64,000 bases of DNA from OFTM382 sp964352615 (GTDB lineage: Bacteria > Planctomycetota > Phycisphaerae > Phycisphaerales > UBA1924): the NCBI GenBank assembly GCA_964352615.1, contig CAYGSG010000004.1:5522-69521 (forward strand), given 5' to 3'. Positions 1 to 7,225 of this stretch are shown in pieces. Below the pieces are notes generated by a model. It saw only the letters and a list, made by a program, of their open reading frames with translations, made no database searches and was not told the DNA's origin. A program made the position numbers and the translations under genes. Positions within the stretch are counted from its first letter, which is position 1, and every line of letters begins with the position of its first letter.

Positions 1-2
1 CT

Positions 3-1349
3 CCTACGCGCGATGGCACGCTGGAGCAGCGCGTGTACTTCATCCACAACTGGCGGGGCGATGTGGTCTCGCTTTGGCAACCCAATGCGTTGGGCACCAG
101 TGTGCACGTGCTGGATGTGCGGTACGACCCGTACGGTCTGCCGACCACACTGCCCAGGGGCGATGTCGCCGATGACTTTGGTGCCGCAGGAGCCGACGGG
201 CAGGTCAGCTTTGGTGACTTCTCGCTGATGTCGAGCAAGATTGGAGGGCCCTATGACGCGAAGTACGATCTCAATTATGACAACGCGGTAGACAGCGATG
301 ACATCCTCTTGCTGTTGGGTTACATCGGTTCTGCCGGACGCGGTGTGCTCGGCTACACGAACGCTTCGGGAACAAACGTGACCGTGATCGATCGCGGGTA
401 CTCGGGTGCCATTCACGACCGCTGGCTGGCCGATACCAACGGCGACATGACGTTCGTCCACATGCGCCACCGTCACTACGACGCTAGTAGGGGAAGGTGG
501 ACGAGACGAGACCCGATTGGGTATCACGACGGGCCGAGTTTGTACCAATACACTAGAGGGAGTCCCGTTTACTACGTTGATCCTGAGGGACTGTGTGCCG
601 CCACACCTGATAATGTACTCAAGTCAGCACACATCGCGTTCACGGCCCTGCAGGCAACGATGAAACCGCGACAGGCGGCATTGGCCCTTGCAGCGATGTT
701 CGGAATATGTGTCGCTACAGAGGTAACAGGGTTCGATCCGGAGTGGTTCAGGAGGAATACAACTCCAACAATTCCGTATCCCGCTAGACCGGCTCGACCA
801 GCTCGTCCGACACCTGCGCCGGATGCACCACCTACCCAGAGGCCCCGACCCAGGGATGAGCACGAGCCTCGACGGCATCCAGGGCGGGACGGTCAACCAT
901 CTCCGAAGCCTTCTCCCCAGCCGACGCCAACTCCGAGGCGGTGGCCAGCGCCGATTCCACTTCAACCGTACGATCCCTCATCTGAGGATCTCGAGATTCC
1001 AGGGGATTGCACTCAGAAACGATATGATGATTTGGTTAAGCTACAAGGCAAATATTGTTCAACGCCAGGGTGTAAAAAGAACAAGGACTACTGTACGGAG
1101 ATGGCCATTAAGGCGCTTCTCTTGCAGAGATGCTGTGACGCGCGTAGACAGATCATGGACGAGTGCTTCCGTGGAGGCGACGAGAGACATCGTAAGCATC
1201 ATGAAGAGGTCTGCATGGAAGCAGTTCGTAGATGTCGGCAGCTGATCGAAGAGGGCAGATGTAAACAAGATGACGACAACGCTCCGCCGATAGAATTCCC
1301 AGAGCCTTATGCCCCGCCACCGATCGGCAGCAGCGCTGGACATGTTTAG
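3..1349 (+). CDS. RHS-repeat protein, C-terminal part, with cysteine-rich toxin-like tip (5' truncated by window)
   Basis: The reading frame is open from base 3, so the start lies outside the window. The visible part holds a dockerin-like calcium-loop segment (bases about 165-340, with paired GQVSFGDFS and NAVDSDDIL helices), then the RHS hyperconserved core (RHRHYDASRGRWTRRDPIG, ending YYVDPEGL). After the core comes a proline/arginine-rich linker (about 770-960) and a roughly 100-residue tip rich in cysteine and charge, including CFRGGD. In polymorphic toxins the variable tip after the PxGL motif is the toxic domain and the RHS barrel encloses it. The tip is visibly richer in A+T than the core, which fits recent exchange. 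I do not recognise the tip's activity. The next gene starts 9 bases downstream and is the expected position for immunity. Confidence 0.85.
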   Translation, partial: PTRDGTLEQRVYFIHNWRGDVVSLWQPNALGTSVHVLDVRYDPYGLPTTLPRGDVADDFGAAGADGQVSFGDFSLMSSKIGGPYDAKYDLNYDNAVDSDDILLLLGYIGSAGRGVLGYTNASGTNVTVIDRGYSGAIHDRWLADTNGDMTFVHMRHRHYDASRGRWTRRDPIGYHDGPSLYQYTRGSPVYYVDPEGLCAATPDNVLKSAHIAFTALQATMKPRQAALALAAMFGICVATEVTGFDPEWFRRNTTPTIPYPARPARPARPTPAPDAPPTQRPRPRDEHEPRRHPGRDGQPSPKPSPQPTPTPRRWPAPIPLQPYDPSSEDLEIPGDCTQKRYDDLVKLQGKYCSTPGCKKNKDYCTEMAIKALLLQRCCDARRQIMDECFRGGDERHRKHHEEVCMEAVRRCRQLIEEGRCKQDDDNAPPIEFPEPYAPPPIGSSAGHV

Positions 1350-1357
1350 GGGATGCC

Positions 1358-1957
1358 ATGGAGACCGCCTTTCACGCATGCGCGGAGATATTGCGTCGTC
1401 ACGCACGAGACGAGTATGATCAGAGGGTATTGCGCAAAGCGCTACCGGCAAGAGATGTGCCCGCATTCTGCCAGTGGCTTCTTGAAGATCGTATATCTGC
1501 CTTGGGCGACAGTAAGATGTACGAAAAATATGTCACGCCTTTAGAAAACCTGGTGATTCAGCATGACCTCGAAAGAGGGTATCGGTCAATGGGAGCGCTT
1601 GCTGGGCTTGTGCTCGTGATGCGGAGCATGACGGATGATGTCATTGAACTATCGCTGCGAGAGGTTGCCCGTTCATTTGTAGCAACATCTGCATGGCTGT
1701 CGGCTAGTGAGCAGTTGTGGCTGGCAATATTTGCTCAAATGGCATCTTCTAGTAAAAGTTTTGAAGAAGAAGAAAAATTAATGTTGCTGTCGTGCACTCA
1801 GTGGCTTCTGATCAGCGTCCAGGTAGATATCGAAGGAAGATTTCAACGACTAGCCGTAGATAACAATGCGACTAGAGCGAAGATCGAGAGTGATCGGAAG
1901 GTCTGCTCGCCAGTGTTATGCGAGATGTATAGTGCTTTAAGACAAGTAGTTAGATAA
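1358..1957 (+). CDS. Candidate immunity protein for the upstream RHS tip
   Basis: A 199-residue, mainly helical, leucine-rich protein with no signal peptide or membrane segment, starting 8 bases after the RHS stop. I recognise no family. Its position directly behind a polymorphic-toxin tip, on the same strand and with similarly A+T-rich composition, is the usual place for a cognate cytoplasmic immunity protein. An unrelated small gene picked up with the tip is also possible. The start ATG at 1358 follows AGGGGATGCC, which offers a weak ribosome site. Confidence 0.6.
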   Translation: METAFHACAEILRRHARDEYDQRVLRKALPARDVPAFCQWLLEDRISALGDSKMYEKYVTPLENLVIQHDLERGYRSMGALAGLVLVMRSMTDDVIELSLREVARSFVATSAWLSASEQLWLAIFAQMASSSKSFEEEEKLMLLSCTQWLLISVQVDIEGRFQRLAVDNNATRAKIESDRKVCSPVLCEMYSALRQVVR

Positions 1958-2040
1958 ATTCTGAGCGCCCACCGATTAATCGTCTGGTATTTGTATCTAG
2001 CAAGAGCTAGCCGTGCTTCGTGCAGTCAACAACGTGTTGC

Positions 2041-3060
2041 TCAGTAACTCACTTTGAACGTCGGGCTGTCCTCGGGCCTTGATCTTCTTCGGTCGTAGAG
2101 TCTTGTCGTGGCGATACTCGCGTGTCCGAGCCACATCTGGACGTAGGCGATGTCGGCCTGGTGTTCGAGCGCGTTGGTCGCAGCAGTGGCGCGCAAGGCG
2201 TGCAGGCAGAGCCCGTCCATCGTGATGCCGGCTTTGGCGCCATACCTCTTCAGCAGCTTGTAGATCCCGTCGCCCGTGATCGCAAGGTCCAGCCGTCCCG
2301 CTCGGTTGTTGCGGATCGGCCGGAAGAGCGCCCCCGGCCGGTCCTCGCCGTGGCCGGCCAAGGTCAGGTACTCTTTGATGGCCGAGAGAGCAGCGGGGTG
2401 GACGGGGACGTAGCGGGTCTTGGACCCCTTGCCGAACACTGTGAAGTGCATGACGCCGCGCCGCTCACGCATGTCGATGACGCGCAGATCGGCGACCTCT
2501 GAGCGCCGAAGCGCATGAAAGAGGTACGTGGCCAGGATAGCCCGGTCCCGGACGGCTTTCAGGTCTGCACCTTCGGGCGCCTTGAGCAGGGCTCTGGCCT
2601 GGTCGTCTGAGAGAGCGGGGGTCTTGCCCTCGTTGGCACCCTCGGTGGGCCTTTTGACCCCGGCCACAGGATTGGCCTCGACGGCGTTCTCGTTGCAGAG
2701 GTAATCGAACAGCGAGCTAACCGACGAGAGCTTGCGGCGGATGGTCGCCGGCGCCAGAGGCTGCTCACCGGGCACCGCGGCCTCGAGGACGGCCCTCCAG
2801 GCGATGACATGGGCCCTGGTGACGCTTCGGAACTCGTCCGCTCTCTCGATGCCGCAGAACGCGATGAAGGCTTCGACGTCGCCTCTGTAGGCCCTGCGGG
2901 TGTTGTCGTTGTGGATGTTGGCCAGCCAGACGGCCGCGGCGGGCACGTCTGAGAGCTGCTGGAACTGGGCCGCCGTCAGCGCTCGCTCGGGCTGGCGGCT
3001 CAGCGCCAGCTCTGTATCCTGTTTCGTACTGCCTTGCTTGGCAGGTGGTTGGTCGTCCAT
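2041..3060 (-). CDS. Tyrosine recombinase / phage-type integrase (XerC/D-like)
   Basis: A 339-residue site-specific recombinase. An N-terminal SAM-like core-binding domain (about residues 40-150; NTRRAYRGDVEAFIAFC) precedes the catalytic domain. Catalytic residues are visible: the arginine in HALRRSEVADLR, the lysine in FGKGSKTRYVPVHP, HALRATAATN (HxxR), and LGHASIATTRLYD (the H and the tyrosine nucleophile). It acts by strand exchange at short att-like sites. It lies opposite the RHS/immunity pair. A second, frameshifted copy with the same neighbours lies at 61278-61905. A promoter and an inverted repeat lie just upstream. The gene appears intact. Confidence 0.93.
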   Translation of the reverse strand: MDDQPPAKQGSTKQDTELALSRQPERALTAAQFQQLSDVPAAAVWLANIHNDNTRRAYRGDVEAFIAFCGIERADEFRSVTRAHVIAWRAVLEAAVPGEQPLAPATIRRKLSSVSSLFDYLCNENAVEANPVAGVKRPTEGANEGKTPALSDDQARALLKAPEGADLKAVRDRAILATYLFHALRRSEVADLRVIDMRERRGVMHFTVFGKGSKTRYVPVHPAALSAIKEYLTLAGHGEDRPGALFRPIRNNRAGRLDLAITGDGIYKLLKRYGAKAGITMDGLCLHALRATAATNALEHQADIAYVQMWLGHASIATTRLYDRRRSRPEDSPTFKVSY

Positions 3061-3092
3061 GACCGTGTCTCCTGTGAGTTCTTTGATCGGCT

Positions 3093-3122
3093 ATTCTAAT
3101 CTTGATAATGTATTTTATCAAG
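3093..3122 (-). promoter_or_regulatory. Sigma-70-like promoter and inverted repeat upstream of the recombinase
   Basis: Read on the minus strand, TTGATA (3116-3121) and TAGAAT (3093-3098) are separated by 17 bases, close to the -35/-10 consensus. The -35 box lies inside a perfect inverted repeat with 8-base arms, CTTGATAA (3101-3108) and TTATCAAG (3115-3122). The segment is conspicuously A+T-rich against its surroundings. The repeat could be an operator or a recombinase arm/core site. Confidence 0.5.
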
Positions 3123-3203
3123 AATAAATATCCTAGCATTATTCGGACGGAACCCGCTCACACATCTACCGATATACTTGACAGAAGCCTATAGGAGACT
3201 TCG

Positions 3204-3398
3204 ATGCTGGAGATGACGCCGATTGAAATGCCCGTGCCATGGTTTGAGCTGGTTCGCTCCGTCGGTGGCGGCATCTGGGCCGTGACCAAGGCGATGGCGA
3301 GTGCGAGCCCACCACTCTTAGCAGTCTTGGTGATTGCCGCGATTTACGCAGCACGCAGCCAGATGCCACGCCGGGCGAAACGACGAAGCGGTACATAG
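3204..3398 (+). CDS. Small predicted membrane protein
   Basis: 64 residues with one hydrophobic segment (SPPLLAVLVIAAIYAA, about residues 35-50) followed by a basic tail rich in arginine, suggesting a single helix with the C-terminus inside. AGGAG lies 6 bases before the ATG, a good ribosome site. It matches no family I know. It stands alone between the recombinase and the OLD nuclease gene, so it may be a real small gene or a chance frame. Confidence 0.4.
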   Translation: MLEMTPIEMPVPWFELVRSVGGGIWAVTKAMASASPPLLAVLVIAAIYAARSQMPRRAKRRSGT

Positions 3399-3546
3399 AT
3401 GTTTGGGGTGTGAGGGCAGCGCGGCATATCTGCCTGTATGGCAGTTGAGGAGCTGGCACCACGTCCGGCGTGGCATGTAGAGATGCTCGCTCTCCTCGCT
3501 CTCCTACAACCCCTGTTTGGCACATGAGTTGCAGAGTACCAAGATC

Positions 3547-5583
3547 ATGATACTCAAAAGCGCCCGTGTGATGAAGTACAAATGCGTGAAGGACTCAACA
3601 GAGTTCTCAATCGACGACATGACCTGCCTCGTCGGCAAGAACGAGGCGGGCAAGACCGCGGTTCTTGAGGCCTTGTCCAAGCTGAATCCAGTGGATGGTG
3701 AGAACGGGGACTTCGATGTCACCCGAGATTATCCGCGGCACGAGTTGACCGAATACCAGGAGGTCCACGAGAGGTGCCCCGCTTGCGCAGTGTCAACGAC
3801 TTGGCAGCTTGAAGAACGAGACTACAGAGCGATCGAGGCACTGATTGGCCCGGAGGCGCGAAAAATCGGTGCCGTCACCATCGCTAAGAGCTACGCGAAC
3901 ACTGTATCTGTTGTTGCGAAGTTTGACCAAGCAGCCGTCGTGAAACACCTGATGAAGATCGCCAAAGTGAGCGCGAAGGAACGGGGACAGTTCAAGGAAG
4001 CTCCCACCGTTTCCGCTTTGGCCCGACAACTGGCCGCTCCAGCCGAGGAGACCGAGGCTCGCAAGATGCTAGCCCAAGAACTCAAACAGAGATTTGGGGA
4101 AAGCTCGGCAACGCAGGCTGTGATCAGCCTCATCTGGGAGCGAACGCCACGCTTCGCCTTCTTCTCTCAGTATCTCCGCATGCCGGGGCAGTTGGCAGTG
4201 AACGCATTCAAGAAGCGGGTGGCAGAGAATCGCACTGATGACGGCGATCGTGTCTTCTCTTCTTTGTTGGACATGGTCAGTATGTCTGTTGATCAGTTCT
4301 CTGCGATCGACGATTTCGAGAATCTGTCGGCTCGCCTAGAGGCAGTGTCCAACACGCTCACAAGGCAACTCGTCAAGTACTGGAGCCAGAACGAATACCT
4401 GAAAATGAACTTCCGTTTCGATGCGGCACGGTCGGGTGACGAACCGCCGTTCGATACCGGCTGGGTTCTGCGCACACGCATCGAGAATACTCGCCATGGG
4501 GCCACGACGGGATTCGACCAGAGAAGCAGCGGATTTATCTGGTTTTTCTCGTTCTTGGTATGGTTCAACCAATTGAAGAAGAACGTTGCCGGCGATCTTG
4601 TTCTGCTACTTGATGAGCCGGGATTGGCTTTGCACGCTTCAGCACAGGCTGATCTGCTCCGCTACATGGAAGAACGGCTTGCGCCGGATTACCAGGTCAT
4701 CTACACAACGCACTCGCCGTTCATGCTCGATCCCTCAAACCTGCTTCGTGCTCGAACTGTCGAGGATGTCTATCGCGAACCCAGCGGGGGGGAGAGCGCC
4801 GATACGGACCCCCACAGGGGAACCAAGGTCTCTGACCAGGTTCTGCGTGCAGAACGGGATACGCTCTTTCCGCTCAGGGCGTGCCTCGGCTACGAGATCA
4901 CCCAGTCGCTGTTCATCGGTGAGCACAACTTGCTCGTTGAGGGCCCGTCTGATCTGCTCTATCTTGACTGGTTCCGTCGCAAGCTGGCTGCGGCGAAGCG
5001 TACGACGCTCGACCCCAGGTGGACGATTGTGCCCTGCGGCGGTCTACCAAAGGTCTCTGCGTTCATGAGCCTCTTTGGCGGCAACGAACTCCACTGTGCA
5101 GTGCTTTGCGACTATGCGGATGGCGGCAAGAAGGAGGTCGAACGGCTGCGCAACTCGGATCTTCTGCTGGCAGATCATGTACTCACGGTTGAGGCCTACG
5201 CGGGCAAGTCACAGGCCGATATGGAAGATCTGTTGGGCAATAAGGGCTACGTGTCGCTCGTCAATGCCGCCTGTGGGCTCAAAGGCGCAGCGGCCATACC
5301 CGCCGCGGACGAAGGCGCGAAGCCATTCACCGGGCGGATCGTCAAGCATGTGGAGCGGACATTCCCTGTGCCCGAAGCCAGCGAAACGGACTTCAACCAC
5401 ACAATGCCAGCCGACTGGCTCGTCCGGCAAGGGGTCGGCTACAGGCTCGATGATGAAGCGGCGGCCCTAGATCGCTTCGAGCGTCTGTTCGAAGATCTCA
5501 ACCAGCTGTTGGAGCCGCGAGATGAGCCGCGTGCTCCTGAGGTCGTGACTCGGGTTGGAAAGCGCGCGCGTGCAAGACCTTGA
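3547..5583 (+). CDS. OLD-family ATP-dependent nuclease (AAA ATPase + TOPRIM)
   Basis: About 678 residues from the ATG at 3547; an in-frame TTG at 3517 is less likely because the ATPase fold starts right at MILKSARVMKYKCV. Walker A is GKNEAGKT (residues 30-37). Walker B is LVLLLDEPGLALH (around residue 355), followed by a YTTHSPFMLD switch histidine. The C-terminal TOPRIM domain starts at LLVEGPSDLLYLDW with the acidic pair in VLCDYADGG. OLD proteins couple ABC-type ATP hydrolysis to DNA cleavage and several act in phage defence. GajA has this architecture, but no UvrD-like GajB partner follows, so it is most likely a stand-alone (class 1) OLD. Confidence 0.9.
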   Translation: MILKSARVMKYKCVKDSTEFSIDDMTCLVGKNEAGKTAVLEALSKLNPVDGENGDFDVTRDYPRHELTEYQEVHERCPACAVSTTWQLEERDYRAIEALIGPEARKIGAVTIAKSYANTVSVVAKFDQAAVVKHLMKIAKVSAKERGQFKEAPTVSALARQLAAPAEETEARKMLAQELKQRFGESSATQAVISLIWERTPRFAFFSQYLRMPGQLAVNAFKKRVAENRTDDGDRVFSSLLDMVSMSVDQFSAIDDFENLSARLEAVSNTLTRQLVKYWSQNEYLKMNFRFDAARSGDEPPFDTGWVLRTRIENTRHGATTGFDQRSSGFIWFFSFLVWFNQLKKNVAGDLVLLLDEPGLALHASAQADLLRYMEERLAPDYQVIYTTHSPFMLDPSNLLRARTVEDVYREPSGGESADTDPHRGTKVSDQVLRAERDTLFPLRACLGYEITQSLFIGEHNLLVEGPSDLLYLDWFRRKLAAAKRTTLDPRWTIVPCGGLPKVSAFMSLFGGNELHCAVLCDYADGGKKEVERLRNSDLLLADHVLTVEAYAGKSQADMEDLLGNKGYVSLVNAACGLKGAAAIPAADEGAKPFTGRIVKHVERTFPVPEASETDFNHTMPADWLVRQGVGYRLDDEAAALDRFERLFEDLNQLLEPRDEPRAPEVVTRVGKRARARP

Positions 5584-5610
5584 GACGCAGTTTCTGGCCG
5601 CGTACCAGGA

Positions 5611-5847
5611 GTGGCAGCAATAGCGTGGCTAGAGAATGAGTGTTGCTTCGCCCGCAACACGGATGGGAGCGTTCAGGCGACCATCATCATTGGTCAGGCG
5701 CTCGTCTTGGCAGCGACACGCGACGATCCCGACGCCATCATCCCGGGCCCCAAAGATGCTCGGGCGATCAATGGTGAACCATTTAGACGGCTGGGTGAAG
5801 GCCGGTTCGAGGTGACGTCAACGGGCATGTTGCTCATGAGGGTCTAG
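5611..5847 (+). CDS. Hypothetical small protein downstream of the OLD gene
   Basis: 78 residues from a GTG, 27 bases after the OLD stop and on the same strand. The sequence (GSVQATIIIGQALVL, then INGEPFRRLGEGRFEV) looks protein-like, with alternating beta-type stretches, but I recognise no family and see no membrane segment. It could be co-transcribed with the nuclease gene. The only start candidate is GTG and the ribosome site (AGGAG about 5 bases upstream) is plausible. Confidence 0.35.
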   Translation: MAAIAWLENECCFARNTDGSVQATIIIGQALVLAATRDDPDAIIPGPKDARAINGEPFRRLGEGRFEVTSTGMLLMRV

Positions 5848-6003
5848 CTGGCCGCGACGTGCGGGCCAACCGGCCTGTCCGACTAGAGTCCTGCGGGACG
5901 ATGCCGAGGGCTCACCCGCTGGCGGGATGGCCGATAATCGCCCCTCAGTGGGGTCGTTGTTTCCGGTTTTCACGGGCCGAAACGGCGCGAATCAATATAG
6001 CCC

Positions 6004-6031
6004 TTGACGAATATCGCCCATGTGCTATACT
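6004..6031 (+). promoter_or_regulatory. Promoter of the higBA pair giving a near-leaderless mRNA
   Basis: TTGACG (6004-6009) and TATACT (6026-6031) are separated by 16 bases. Transcription would begin near 6038, which is the ATG that opens the toxin domain. No Shine-Dalgarno sequence precedes that ATG. The upstream in-frame ATG at 6020 lies before the -10 box and cannot be the start for this promoter. Confidence 0.6.
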
Positions 6032-6037
6032 GTACTT

Positions 6038-6394
6038 ATGTGGGAGGTCGAATTCACCGACGAATTTGGGGCCTGGTGGTCTGGGCTCGATGCCGACGAG
6101 CAGGAATCGCTCTCGGTGAGCGTCGAGTTGCTCAAGGTGCTCGGGCCCAGCCTGCCCCGTCCACATGCAGACACGGTGAAGGGATCGGCCCACAGCAACA
6201 TGAAGGAGCTCCGCACCCAGCACCAGGGCCGGCCACTGAGGACGTTCTTTGCCTTTGACCCACGCAGGGCCGCGATCCTGCTCATCGGAGGCGACAAGAC
6301 CGGGGACAACCGCTTCTACGAGCGGATGATTCCCGAGGCTGACCGGCTGTACTCGGAACACCTCGCGGAACTTGAACGAGAAGGACTGTTGTGA
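6038..6394 (+). CDS. higB: RelE/HigB-type toxin of a type II toxin-antitoxin pair
   Basis: 118 residues. The start at 6038 is set by the promoter, whose predicted +1 falls on this ATG. The fold pattern is HigB-like: WEVEFTDEFGAWWSGL at the N-terminus, KGSAHSNMKELRTQHQGRPLRTFFAFDP in the middle with the arginine-containing RxxFAFDP strand, and GGDKTGDNRFYERMIPEADRLYSEHL at the C-terminus. Members of the family cleave mRNA on the ribosome. The stop overlaps the antitoxin start (TGATG at 6392-6396). The toxin-first order is typical of higBA. Confidence 0.88.
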   Translation: MWEVEFTDEFGAWWSGLDADEQESLSVSVELLKVLGPSLPRPHADTVKGSAHSNMKELRTQHQGRPLRTFFAFDPRRAAILLIGGDKTGDNRFYERMIPEADRLYSEHLAELEREGLL

Positions 6395-6708
6395 TGAAGA
6401 AGAACTTCAACGAGCTGCAAGCCAAGATGGATCCCGAGCGACTGGCACGTTCGCGCGCCCGGGCAAAGGACCTGATGGCCGAGATGCTGCTCTCAGAGAT
6501 CCGCCGCCAGGTCGGCATGACCCAAGAGGACCTGGGCGAGGCGATGGGCATCAAGCAGCCATCGGTGTCCAAGCTCGAGTCGCAATCAGACATGCAGATC
6601 AGCACGCTGCAGCAGCTCATCGCGGCTCTCGGCGGAAGCCTCGAGATTGTGGCCCACCTGCCCGGCGGAGACGTTCGGATCACGCAGTTTGTGCCGCGCG
6701 CGGGGTAG
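6394..6708 (+). CDS. higA: HigA-type antitoxin with XRE helix-turn-helix
   Basis: 104 residues from the ATG at 6394, overlapping the toxin stop (translational coupling); a GTG one codon upstream is the alternative. The helix-turn-helix is MTQEDLGEAMGIKQPSVSKLE, followed by STLQQLIAALGGSLEIVAHLPGGD, a pattern usual for HigA antitoxins that neutralise the toxin and repress the shared promoter. No obvious palindrome was located at the promoter, so autoregulation is inferred from the family only. Confidence 0.88.
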   Translation: MKKNFNELQAKMDPERLARSRARAKDLMAEMLLSEIRRQVGMTQEDLGEAMGIKQPSVSKLESQSDMQISTLQQLIAALGGSLEIVAHLPGGDVRITQFVPRAG

Positions 6709-6773
6709 GCCCGAGCAGCTGCAACGCCCTGCGGGCCGTTGAGACTCGTTGCCCCGGTTGGCACTCTCCACTC

Positions 6774-6956
6774 ATGAAGCTCTACTGCTACCACGTTGGC
6801 CCCATTGACCTCTGGCATGGTGACTTGACCGAGAATGAGCTCGTGGCCACTTTCCTGCGCACAGGCGAGGCTGGATTGGAACCCGTTGCATGGAGGTGTG
6901 AAGCGACAGCTCGCTTGGTCGCTCTGGCGCGTGCCACGTTCAAGGAGATCGGTTGA
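6774..6956 (+). CDS. Hypothetical 60-residue protein
   Basis: Frame starting MKLYCYHVGPIDLWHGDLTENELVATFL and ending FKEIG. The N-terminal half resembles a genuine folded protein start with aromatic beta-strand character, so this may be a short gene or the surviving head of a longer one. There is no good ribosome site before the ATG. A GC-rich hairpin with arms GTACCGC and GCGGTAC (6980-6996) lies 23 bases after the stop, without a T-run. I assign no function. Confidence 0.35.
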   Translation: MKLYCYHVGPIDLWHGDLTENELVATFLRTGEAGLEPVAWRCEATARLVALARATFKEIG

Positions 6957-7225
6957 GAGAGCGGAATCCGCGGAGGGCCGTACCGCTTTGCGGTACCGAG
7001 TTGCACTGAAATATTGATCGGCTACGTGCTCAAGCAGAAAAACAACGGGAGCTGCTTCATTGCGTCGCCAGTCCCCTTACCGAAAACGAGATGAGTGTGT
7101 TTGATGGGGAGGTCGTCGACACAGACGTACCAGCCTTGTCGTGTCAAGGCATCAGACAGATCGGCGACCCAAGCGGCGAATCGCGGCCGTGGTCCAGATC
7201 AACGTTGGCGTCTAGATCGGCCGCG

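Noticed and set aside
3547..5847. Gabija system
   Set aside because: The OLD protein resembles GajA, but no UvrD/Rep-type helicase (GajB) follows.
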